Below are positions 38,487 to 48,021 of a stretch of 64,000 nucleotides of DNA, piece after piece; within the stretch, counting starts at the first letter, position 1, and every line of letters starts with the position of its first letter. A program made the position numbers and the translations under genes. The notes under the pieces were generated by a model. It had not been told where the DNA came from, made no database searches, and saw only the letters and a program-made list of their open reading frames with translations. Source of the DNA: Furcasterigmium furcatum (taxonomy: Eukaryota > Ascomycota > Sordariomycetes > Glomerellales > Plectosphaerellaceae); NCBI GenBank assembly GCA_001599815.1, contig BCIA01000001.1, positions 5,228,978 to 5,292,977 on the forward strand. Reading direction: 5' to 3'.

Positions 38487-41400
38487 CTCGAGGGTGTCCG
38501 TTCCAGGTCCTCCCTTGTCAGCATCAAACTCGCTAGAACATTCACTCAGCCTTCTGTGCCTGGCCCAAAAGGAGGGGATTTGCGGACCCCGCCGGTCAGT
38601 GCAGTGTGACGGTGTCCTTCGTCGTCGGGAAAAGAAAGGAGGTTCCTGGGACACAGGGGGGCCTGGCGTCCAATGAGGGTGCTTGAGGGATCAGTAGATC
38701 GGTCTTGTCCGTTCTGCAGGATCGCAAAGCTTGGGGCCGACGGAATCCTGATGTTAGAGAGTAGTTGAGGGGAGACACGGGACTTTAAAGTGCCGCTGAA
38801 AATCGATCCCAGCCCTGGCGTGGGGTGCCCCAGGCCTGTGGCCACGGTGCTCTGCCCGTCCCGTCTTCCATGATATGCAAGTATTTATGTGAGAGTCCAG
38901 ACTGTTACGGGTGTGTCATGCCTGCTCTCTGTGCAAGAACAGGCCTCCGTTGCCTCTTCAGACGCGACAAAGAATGACTGGCAGTGACTGACCTGACTGC
39001 CTGCCGCTGACCGCTTGTCCTTCGAATACGAGACGTTTGCCAGGTGAGCCGGGGGTGCGTCCAGACGTCTCCAACTCGCTGGAAGCGCCGGCCTGGGCCC
39101 ATATGAGTGGGATGATGGGCCGCCACGCGCAGAGCTGGTGACCGAGCCAGGGGTGGGTGTATTTGCCATTCTGAGCTGGAAATTTTAACCCGTTTCGGCC
39201 GACCGCTTGACCGACAAGGTCTGCTAACAAGACACTAGGCTGCCGGGGAGCGCCGGGAGGACCACAATAGCAACGCCAACAGGCGAGTCGGACTGTCGCC
39301 GAAAAAGACCTGAGAGAGAGGGAGCCTGCCTGTCCCGCTTGCCTCTGCCTGTCAAACTGTGCAACAGAGCGGCGTGGGACGCGGGCACCGAGGCAGTTGG
39401 TGACGGACCGGGAAGTCGCAAGGGGCTTCATGTAGGAGGCCTAAATCGGGAGTTGGGCGGCTCTTCGTTTCTCAGCTGGAACCTGATGGGGGGTTGACTG
39501 GACTTGTACGTCGACGTAGGTATGTACAGAGGTACATAATTCTGTACAACCCGGCGTCCGTGGGCCATGGTTGAGTCGTTTTCTGGCAGGAGGAGGAAGA
39601 AACCCCCATGGAACTGCCCATAGGTCCTTCCAGGCTGCGGAAAAGCAGCAGAGAAGGCAAATTGCTCTTGCTCCTTTGCACCTCTCGTGACTCGCTCCTG
39701 CCGCACGCATCCCCGCCAAATGCCTAGCCTAGAGAACCCTTAGCGTGGGGGTACACGCACCTTCGTCCTCCACTCAACACGCTTGCACGCCCAAGGTCGT
39801 CCCTCTCATCATCTGCCAACCCACACGCGACCTCTTCAATCCCCCCCCTGATCACGGCATTCGTTGAGCGCCAGTCCATCCGATCGCTCGGGACGGCACT
39901 CCTCGTCAAGCCCATGTCGCCGACCCCTCGGGCAAACCGCTGATCTGGCCGAATCGGCCTATAATCTGCGAGATGCTGTTCCTCGTTATCCGTCAAGTCT
40001 TGCTTCTTGAACATCACCCTGCTGCCCATGACGGCGATCTCGCGGGACGACAACGACAAGCCCACCACGTGCCTCTCGGGGAAAAGACGGCCGCCCCAGC
40101 AGTCGAAACCCGATGCTTGGGGAACACTGTGGTGGTGGCGTGGCGGAGCAGCGAGTGTGAGCCAGGGGCTTGGGTTGCCCAAACTTCTCAGCTTTGTGGG
40201 GATGCCACGGGCCTTCGAATTACATCACCCTGCCAGGGGGTTCTTTTCACTCCGCGGGATGTTAATTACACCCGCTGGCCTTCCCAAACAGATGCTGTCG
40301 ATCGCAAAATCCACCGGAGAAATGAGCGATGAAGAGGGCCGATAGAAAAACAAGACTCCCCGGACTGGCCGCGACACGGTCCCAAATGCTTCAACCCACC
40401 GGGCCCAGACGTCGATTGATGGGGCGGATTCGACGGCAAACGACATACGTAACGGAGGAGTCGCGGCGCACATTCCTTGCCCCAGGCCCGCCTGGTATTG
40501 GAGGCTTCCAGGACGCCATATTACTGCCCTGGAAGAACGGTCACGCGGTCGTCACAAGGACATTGCGGGACCGTTCCTTGGTTTCGGCACGGATCAGGTC
40601 GGCATCGGCTGGGGATCCGGATGGCTAGTGACACGGACGGGGCCACCTCTCCTGCGCCGAACCAAACTCTCTGCGCCTTCCTCGGGGTACGGACAAGGAT
40701 ACTGCAAGTCCGTTCGCCGAGAGGCACCTCGCTCTTGAGCCAAGCTCGGGGAAACCCCTCCAACCCAACACCGTCGTCGTGCATCCTCCTCTGCAGGTAA
40801 TAATCAGTACGTCGTACTGGGCGCTTCTCTGGGCTTGGGCCGAGTCCAGCGGCGCCGAGTCAGAGTTCTTCAACCAAGAACTCCACGGCCCCACGGTCGT
40901 GGGGGGGTCAAAGTACCAAGTGGGTGAGAGGTACCTCACCGCCGGGGGACCCAGGGGGAAACGTCACGGTTATGCAGTTGGCAGCAGACCAGAACTGTGG
41001 ATGGTGCGGTGCCCTGAGGGAGATCGAGTGCGTCGGGTGGACTACTTGTTCTGGCCACAACCACGTACATACTTACCGTTCGAGGCGGGTGCAAGAAACG
41101 GCGCATTCAACCGCCCACAGACCCTATGCTGGTTGATGCAGGAAGGCTTCACCTCGCCAACACGTTCTAGCCCCTTTACTTACGCATCTGCCCGTTTTCG
41201 TACAGAGGCGCGTAGCAGAAGCAATATTGGGGGGTCTGTCAATTTGCGACGTGCGGCTCTAGTGGCCTTACTGATCGATGGTGCTCACCAGGCAGTGCGA
41301 ATATCAGGGCCTGACGCCTCTTCATGCATGAGGTAGGCTGAGATCTGCCGACAAGCGCCGCGACAGTCGGATAACAGCGACTCGTCTCTCCCAATTCGGT

Positions 41401-42051
41401 CAGTTCCAAGATGATGCCAGTGGCTTTCGGGAGCGGTTTCCGTCCCATCATGGATCGACCATCAGCGGCGCCCAACACTTACTTTTCGGACAGGATGCTA
41501 TTACTGCCCGAACTACAACAGCGCCCGGGGCTCATCATGGGATCACGCCGTTGGCATGCGACCTGTAAGCAGGTTTATTTCAGGGCAGAGTTGCAGTAGG
41601 GGGTGTCGACAGACAACCAGCTCCAGGGTGGCACAATGCTACGAGTCTGACCGTAATGCCCGATGACGGCAGCACCCATGATGGCCAGGGCGATGCCGTG
41701 GATGGAGCGGCAATAAACTTCGCTGCATGATATGTGGCCTGTGTTCCGAATCAGTTGCCGTGAAAATGGGTGGTGCATTTCAATGGCCTCTGTGGGATAC
41801 AGGAGGCGAATGCTTCAGATGCTCATTCCCGTTAAAGAACCTGTGGCTTGACGGATTTGGTAGGTGCGCCCGGGGATGGATGCTATTAAAAAAGGAGAAA
41901 GCAAAAAGAGAATACAGTAGTAAAAACAATAATAAAAAGATTTATCATCTTCGTCGATCCTCTTCAAAACAATATAAGTCAAGGGCATCCCAAGACCAAT
42001 CGGGCATAGCCGAATTATTATTTCGAAGTTTCACTAAAATAATAAATAACT

Positions 42052-42056
42052 AAAAA
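42052..42056 (-). terminator. Pol III terminator of tRNA-Ser copy 2
   Basis: Five T residues on the minus strand lie seven bases after the discriminator base of the tRNA. Confidence 0.65.
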
Positions 42057-42107
42057 GAAATGTCGACGAGGACGTGATTCGAACACGCGCGGGCGAACCC
42101 AATGCCT

Positions 42108-42124
42108 GACAACTATTTATGGAA
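42108..42124 (-). other. Canonical tRNA intron of tRNA-Ser copy 2
   Basis: 17 nt between A37 and A38. AATAG in the intron can pair with CTATT formed by C35, U36, A37 and the first two intron bases, a typical anticodon-intron helix. Confidence 0.65.
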
Positions 42125-42127
42125 TAG

Positions 42128-42179
42128 CTGCGGAAGCGTGTTAGTAGGTACTATAGGACATGGAGAGGGTGTAACATAC
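42128..42179 (-). other. Spliceosomal-type intron inside the anticodon of tRNA-Ser copy 2
   Basis: 52 nt with donor GTATGT, branch site CTACTAACAC and acceptor TTCCGCAG. Compared with copy 1, only the donor, the branch block ACTAACACG and the acceptor are kept; the rest has diverged. Confidence 0.7.
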
Positions 42180-42213
42180 CAGGGCATCGCCTTAACCACT
42201 CGGCCACCTCGCC

Positions 42214-42620
42214 ACCTTGGATGTGGATCGTACTAAAATTTATAGCTTATAGAATGTAATGATCATTTCTCACCTTACTTCCCCGCTGGTTTGTCAGGTT
42301 CTCGCGCAAGCTGATTGACATTCCGATACTTTGAGGACTTATATTTCCCCTGCACTTGCCCTTGAGAGCAAACATAGCGATCCTGTATGTGGCTTGGAGG
42401 AAATCATTCCAGGATGGTTGGGATGGGTACCTGCCTGGCATTACGTATACCAGAGAGACCCACCTCCGCACCTGGCGCCAGACGAGGAGCTCCTGCCCAT
42501 TGATGCGCGTCAGCTCCATTCACCATCAAACAGAGCCAATGGGTTCATATTCACTTGGCCTGCCTAAACCAGAACCGCCCACCACAAGCTCCGCATCTGC
42601 CTCCTCCTTTCCCTCCTGTC
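42214..42620. other. Intergenic region upstream of DPP3 and tRNA-Ser copy 2
   Basis: About 400 bases with AT-rich sequence near the tRNA and pyrimidine-rich sequence just before the DPP3 start. No other gene was seen. Confidence 0.5.
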
Positions 42621-45009
42621 ATGCGCCGCTTGATCCTCTCCAGAGTAACCTCTTCGAGAGCGTTGACAGCACCACAGATACTTCGCCAGAGATTCCCTTT
42701 GAAGCCGGCCCCCTTTGTTTCTAGAGCTGCAGGTCAGAGATTTTCATCATCCGCCAACATGAACGCCCTTGAGCTCTCGCAATACCTTGCCGATGCCCCT
42801 CCCAGTGTCGTGAGGCTGGAGATTGAGACGCACTTTGAGGCGCTCACCGACAAGCAGAAACGCTATGCCCATTTCATTAGCAAGTGAGTCAACGAGCCTG
42901 GCTAGGAGCACCACCCTCCACCAACAAGACTCCCACTAACACCTCCAGGGCCTCTCTTGCCGGCAACCGTATCGTTCTGAGACAGGTCTCCCCGGAGTCG
43001 GAGCCCATCTACGACTTCATCATCAGCCTTCACGGGTCCTCCGGCGGTGACTGGGAAGGCCTGGCGAAGAAGGCCGGCATCAGCGAGACACAGCTCGCCC
43101 AGTTCCTCGAGTATGCCGCCCAATTTCTCGGTAACAGCGGCAACTACAAGAGCTTCGGCGACGCCAAGTTCATTCCCAGATGTGACGAGAGCACCTTTGC
43201 TGCCCTGGCTGCCACCTCTCCGGAGGCCAGAAAGCACTACAGCATCACCAATGGCGCCATCTTCAGCACTGACAAGCCCGGCCTGCTGCACCTCGGCTTT
43301 CCCGACAAGGGACACATGACGACGTACTATCCGGAATCTTCAGGTATCACGCAGCCCGAGATCGAGGCTGTGTCGAACTGGATGGAGAAGAAGGGCCTTC
43401 TGCCCGAGAACACGAGGCTGAGGAAGACAGCTGACGGCAGTTTCGAGATCCTGATTGCCTCCGCCGTCAAGAGCTTGCCGTCCAAGGGCGGCGACATTGG
43501 CGCCGATACCGACTTCACTTTCGAAGATGGCCTACTCAAGGGCAAGACCATCAAGCTCGTCTTCGGTGACTATGCCTCCGAGATGAAGGCTGCCGCCGAC
43601 TACATTGCCAAGGCTGGCGAAAATGCCGACAATGAGACCCAGGCCTCCATGCACAATGCCTACGCCCAGTCTTTCCACGACGGCTCCCTGCTCGCCTTCA
43701 AAGACAGCCAAAGGTTCTGGATCCGCGACAAGGGCCCCGCGGTCGAGTCCAACATTGGCTTCATCGAGACGTACAGAGACCCGGCCGGCATCCGTGGCGA
43801 GTGGGAGGGTTTTGCTGCGGTCGTGAACCAGGAGCGCACTCGTGCCTTTGGCGGCCTTGTGAACTCTGCGCCCTCGCTCATTCCCCTTCTTCCCTGGGAC
43901 AAGGTATTCGAAAAGGACACGTTCCTGTCGCCCGACTTCACCTCCCTTGAGGTCCTAACATTTAGTGGGTCTGGAATCCCGGCTGGCATCAATATTCCGA
44001 ACTACGATGACATTCGCCAAAACGAGGGCTTCAAGAACGTGTCCCTGGGCAACGTGCTCAGCGCTAAGGCGCCCAACGAGAAGATTCCATTCATCTCCGA
44101 GGCCGACGATGCACTCTATCGCAAGTACCGCGACCCCGCCTTCGAGGTTCAGGTCGGTCTGCACGAGCTCCTCGGGCACGGTTGCGGCAAGCTCCTCCAG
44201 GAGACGTCGCCCGGCACCTTCAACTTCGACAAGGAGAACCCTCCAGTCAGCCCCATCACGGACAAGCCCGTGACGACGTGGTACAAGCCTGGCCAGACTT
44301 GGGGCTCCGTCTTCGGCAGCCTGGCAGCTTCATACGAGGAGTGTCGCGCCGAGCTTGTTGCCATGTACCTCGGCTGCGAGTTCCCCGTGCTCCAGATCTT
44401 CGGCTTCGGTAATGGCTCAGTCGATATGGATGGCGAGGCCGGCAACGTCCTCTACGCGGCGTACCTGCAGATGGCCCGCGCCGGTCTCGTGTCCCTCGAG
44501 ATGTGGGATCCTAAGAGCCAGAAATGGGGCCAGGCACACTCGCAGGCACGCTTCTCCATCCTCCAGTGCTTCCTCCAGGCGGGCGACGACTTCTGCGTCC
44601 TCGACTACAAGAACGACGACCTGTCTGATCTGCAGATCAAGCTTGACCGGTCCAAGATCCTCACGACGGGTCGCAAGGGTAAGCTTTCCTCGGTGTGGCC
44701 AGATACTCCGTGGATATGTGCTAATTCTGCTCGCTAGCCGTCGGCGAATACCTCCAGAAGCTGCACATCTACAAGGCGACCGCCGATGTCGAAACGGGCT
44801 CCAACTTCTACAAGGGCATGACAGACGTGGGCATGGACTTCTGGGGCACCAAGGTCCGCGACATCGTGCTCAAGAACAAACAGCCCCGCAAGGTCTTCGT
44901 GCAGGCCAACACGTATCTCGACGAGGCGTCGGGCAAGGTGAGCATCAAGCACTACGAGGCGTCCCCGGCCGGCATGATCCAGAGCTGGGCGGACCGCGAG
45001 GAGGCGTGA
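42621..45009 (+). CDS. Dipeptidyl peptidase III (M49 zinc peptidase)
   Basis: Exons 42621-42883, 42949-44678 and 44738-45009 give 754 residues. The M49 signature HELLGH lies at about residue 492 and the third zinc ligand in EECRAE at about 551. Other family blocks include RFWIRDKGPAVESNIGFIET, EGFAAVVNQERTRAF and FWGTKVRDIVLKNKQPRKVF. It removes dipeptides from the N-terminus of short peptides. The first 46 residues (MRRLILSRVTSSRALTAPQI onward) are Arg/Ser-rich with no acidic residue and look like a mitochondrial presequence. A second in-frame Met at 42759 (MNALELSQYLADAPP) matches the start of cytosolic DPP III, so both forms may be made. Confidence 0.95.
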
Positions 45010-45958
45010 CTGGGGACGATATGTACAGGAGATCCTCCGACCCATGGGCGGGCCCGGCTGTGAATAACGATGAGACGTACAACTTATACAGCATCAGAGA
45101 CAGAGATAGGCATCAGAGTAGCAGGGAAGCATCCCGTGTATTAACATATTCGAATATCCTACCATGTGTGGGAAACATGCTGCAGATTGCTGTATGCTGA
45201 TCCTTCTCTTCGGGGTATCTCATGGTATATTGTGAAGGGGGATTAACAATGCTATTGTTGTTCCGAGGAGGGTGACAGTGTAATATCGGGGCACCCGCCT
45301 GCTCCCACAAACCGTCCAGGGCTGCGACTGGGTATCAAAAGTCATCCAAGCCTCAACTAATAGTTCCCGAAGACATGGCCTACTAGGCAAGTCCCCAGAG
45401 GTGGCTTATCATGTCAAACCTCACGCAGCACGGACCATAGTTGATCATCTTTGTTGATTTGGTCATCGAAGAACCTCATTACAGACGCCAAATGACCGAC
45501 CGATGCCGTCGAGTTCTCAAATGCAATTGGCAAAACCAGCCCTGCCCTGAAAGCCCGATGGTTGAGTTGTTCTTCGTTATTGGTCTGCCGACCACCGGAA
45601 CCCCCTCCGTTGTCCCCTGGTATCCCTCTCCTCGCTCTACACACGCCCGTAAACCGACTGTCGAAGACATTGGCCCCAGGGCCATGCATGCCCTCGAAAG
45701 CTGACCAGCCATCCCTCCGCAGCGCGAGCGCGAATCCGTCAAAAATCAAGTCAAGGCAAGAAACCCCCAGGAAGCAGGCGGGCCGTGGATATGGGGACGC
45801 GGAGAACAATCCATCCACCCGCCTGCGCCGGTCGTCCTCTCACATTGTCCTCATTCTCCCCGATTCGTCTTTTTTTTCCGTTCCCTAGACTTTTGAAATG
45901 CTTCTCCGCTCGGTTGTGATGCAAGTTTCGCGAGGTACGTCTCGATAGAGTCTGGTGT
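45010..45958. other. Convergent 3' region between DPP3 and RPL6
   Basis: About 950 bases between convergent stops. Frames near 45414-45888 on both strands overlap and look like chance. A T-run lies near 45869. No RNA gene was recognised. Confidence 0.5.
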
Positions 45959-46903
45959 TTACCACTTCATCTCGTGGGGCTTGTCGCCCTTGCGGAGGCT
46001 GAAAGTGGTGGCGAGGTAGCTGGCGAGGAGATCGACCTTCTTGATGTTGGCGATCAGGGCCTTGTCGATGGCCTTCTGGTCGGCGGCACGGCTGCTGCTG
46101 AGCTCCTTCTTCTGTGGCCGGGGTTAGCACTTTGCCGTTCGATCTATCAGCCTGAATATTGCGTACCTTGGGGGCCTCGCCCTGCTTGAAGAAAGCCTCC
46201 TCACCGGCCTTCTGCTTGGCCTTCTCGGCGGTGAAGTACTTGGGCTGGGAGACCTCCTCAATCTTCTTCTCGTCGACGCCGGAGATATCGACCTTCTGGG
46301 AGGTGGCGATAACGTAGCGGGAGTTGACCCTGCGGAGAGGGACACCGTTGATCTTGAAGGGGCCGGTGACGAGGAGGACGCCCTGCTCGAGATTCTTCAG
46401 GAGGACAACGCGCTTGCCACGGAAGCGGCCGGCGAGGAGGATCAGGACGGTGCCGGGCTGGAGGGACTGGCGAGGAGCCCAGGAGCGGATGGCCTTGCGG
46501 ACCTGAAGGAGATTCCCGTTAGCTACTGTTCCACGAGACTCGCGTGCCAGGAGCAGGAGGCGCCCGTGTGTGTCCAGATCGCAGGGGTGCAGATATTCCA
46601 AGGGCATGCCATTGATGTCCCGAAAGCGAGAAACAGAGGGAGAGCCTCGTCTGGCTCTTCCCGTCGTGATATCGATGCTTCCGCATCCCAGAGCGTATCT
46701 GCACACCCAAATCGCTGCGAGCATGCGATTCGCTTCGCAGCACACACTTGTTCATCCTCTTGGGCGCCTCCATCCTGCATTGTCGTCGTCGCGCTGCCAC
46801 TCACCTTCTTGGCCTGGGGCTCATCGTTGTACCAACGCGAAGCCTTCGCGGTAGGCACGTCGCGGCTGCCCGAGCCGAACTTCTTCGTCTGGAAATCCGA
46901 CAT
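45959..46903 (-). CDS. RPL6: 60S ribosomal protein L6 (eL6)
   Basis: Exons 46903-46805, 46502-46167 and 46111-45959 give 195 residues. The protein has RWYNDEPQAKKVRKAIRSWA, then the eL6 core PGTVLILLAGRFRGKRVVLL, KNLEQGVLLVTGPFKINGVP, LRRVNSRYVIATSQKVDISG, and a C-terminal part ending LASYLATTFSLRKGDKPHEM. It sits on the 60S subunit. Intron 1 is 302 nt, several times the local norm, with CTAAC just before the CTTCAG acceptor. I scanned it for box C/D snoRNA signals and saw none complete. The gene is divergent from RPL35, with 333 bases between start codons. Confidence 0.95.
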
Positions 46904-47236
46904 TGTTGCTTGCTCCTTGTGTTGTCGAAGGTGTGGGCTGGAATAGGTTGCGGATGGAAGGGCTGGATTGGAATTTTGTTGCTCTGAGATATTTTCCCGT
47001 GGGACAGAAAATGTGGACTAGTCGGGTCCGTGGCGACAATTAGTGTGGCTGCCATCACTTACTGCGGCTGTGCAGGTCTCTTATCTTAGCGTCGCGCGAG
47101 GATCCAACGATTAGTCGCACGTGATCTACATACCTTCCGCCCACAAACCCATTCTTGCAAAAAAAAATCCACGATCGTTGTCAACCGCAAATCGCCAAAT
47201 CATCAGCACCCATCAGCGATCAACTCTCCGATCAAG
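46904..47236. promoter_or_regulatory. Bidirectional ribosomal-protein promoter (RPL6/RPL35)
   Basis: Two 60S ribosomal protein genes diverge from this 333-bp stretch. It includes ATCACGTG on the minus strand (47118-47125), a match to the Cbf1-type RTCACRTG element known at ribosomal-protein promoters of some ascomycetes, and a poly-A run near 47159-47167. Confidence 0.55.
47118..47123. promoter_or_regulatory. CACGTG E-box (Cbf1-type) in the RPL6/RPL35 promoter
   Basis: The palindromic core with flank gives RTCACGTG on the minus strand. It lies roughly 115 bases from the RPL35 start and 215 from the RPL6 start. Function is inferred from motif and position. Confidence 0.4.
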
Positions 47237-48021
47237 ATGGTAAGTGACCCTTCAGTTCAACGCTGATACACACAATTCCCCGACCGAACTACGAATCTTG
47301 CCCTGCTCGACGAGTGGCCCCCCATCCCTCCAGGCCAACGTTGGACCGACATCAAACCGCGACGACATCCTCCCGCCTCGCACATTTTCTTTACGATCAA
47401 CCCAATACACCGCGAGGACAGTCCATCGCTAACGATATCATGTCTCAGTCGACCACCAAGGTTAAGGCCGCCCAGCTGTGGGGAAAGAACAAGGAGGACC
47501 TGACGAAGCAGCTCGGCGAGCTCAAGACTGAGCTGAGCCAGCTTCGCATCCAGAAGGTCACCTCCTCCGGTGCCAAGCTCCAGAAGATGTACGCATTCCC
47601 CGCCGCGTGCGAGAAAGTGGGAGAGGGACGGGCGCCGAGCGCTGTTGTCGGACTCCCGGGTTGATACGTGGGATGGTTGTACTGACGGGCCTCTTCCAAC
47701 AGCGGCGACCTGCGCAAGTCCATTGCCCGTGTCCTGACCATCATCAACGCCAAGCAACGCCAGCAGCTGCGCCTCTTCTACAAGGGCAAGAAGTACGCTC
47801 CCCTCGACCTCCGGGCCAAGCAGACTCGCGCCATCCGCCGCAGGCTGTCGAAGCACGACTCCGAGCGGGTCACCGAGAAGCAGCGCAAGAAGACCCAGCA
47901 CTTCCCCCAGCGCAAGTACGCCGTCAAGGTGAGCATCGACCGCCCCCGACCACCCGTTATGGCCACGAGCCGCCGGAGGACCGATTGGACTGACCTTTTC
48001 TGCCCACAGGCCACTGCTTAA
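47237..48021 (+). CDS. RPL35: 60S ribosomal protein L35 (uL29)
   Basis: Exons 47237-47239, 47449-47588, 47703-47928 and 48010-48021 give 126 residues, matching the usual 123 or so. The protein begins MSTTKVKAAQLWGKNKEDLT, continues ELKTELSQLRIQKVTSSGAK and KSIARVLTIINAKQRQQLRL, then YAPLDLRAKQTRAIRRRLSK, and ends KYAVKATA. Exon 1 is just the ATG, followed directly by GTAAGT; the acceptor GTCTCAG at 47448 has CTAAC at 47429. An ATG at 47440, inside the putative acceptor, is in the same frame and would give MSQSTTKV instead. I prefer the ATG-only exon because it is common in ribosomal protein genes and fits the homolog N-terminus. The last exon has three codons plus stop. Confidence 0.9.

Larger units (their letters stand above)
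37981..42063. other. Gene-poor interval of 4.1 kb
   Basis: This is the longest stretch without a supported gene. It starts with the gluconokinase 5' flank, holds a dense G-run cluster (38424-38486), and ends in an AT-rich segment next to tRNA-Ser copy 2. Base composition is otherwise like its neighbours, so it does not look like a RIP-degraded transposon. Frames of 100-185 codons (38958-39431, 39724-40182, 40779-41336) overlap on both strands and lack protein character. Confidence 0.45.
42064..42213 (-). tRNA. tRNA-Ser(GCU), copy 2, with two stacked introns
   Basis: All mature tRNA positions are identical to copy 1 (33034-33183), including G73, the long variable arm and both promoter boxes. 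The inserts differ at most positions. A 52-nt GT-AG segment (42179-42128) again separates G34 (42180) from C35 (42127), and a 17-nt segment (42124-42108) sits after A37 in the canonical tRNA intron position. Removing both gives anticodon GCU. Flanking sequences of the two copies are unrelated, so this is a second locus rather than a local duplication. Confidence 0.85.

Noticed and set aside
39724..40182. Minus-strand frame of 152 codons in the gene-poor interval
   Set aside because: Alternative frames on the other strand are equally long; no family match recognised.
37981..42063. Degraded (RIP-mutated) transposon
   Set aside because: No marked AT bias, no TpA excess visible by eye, no terminal repeats or target duplications found.
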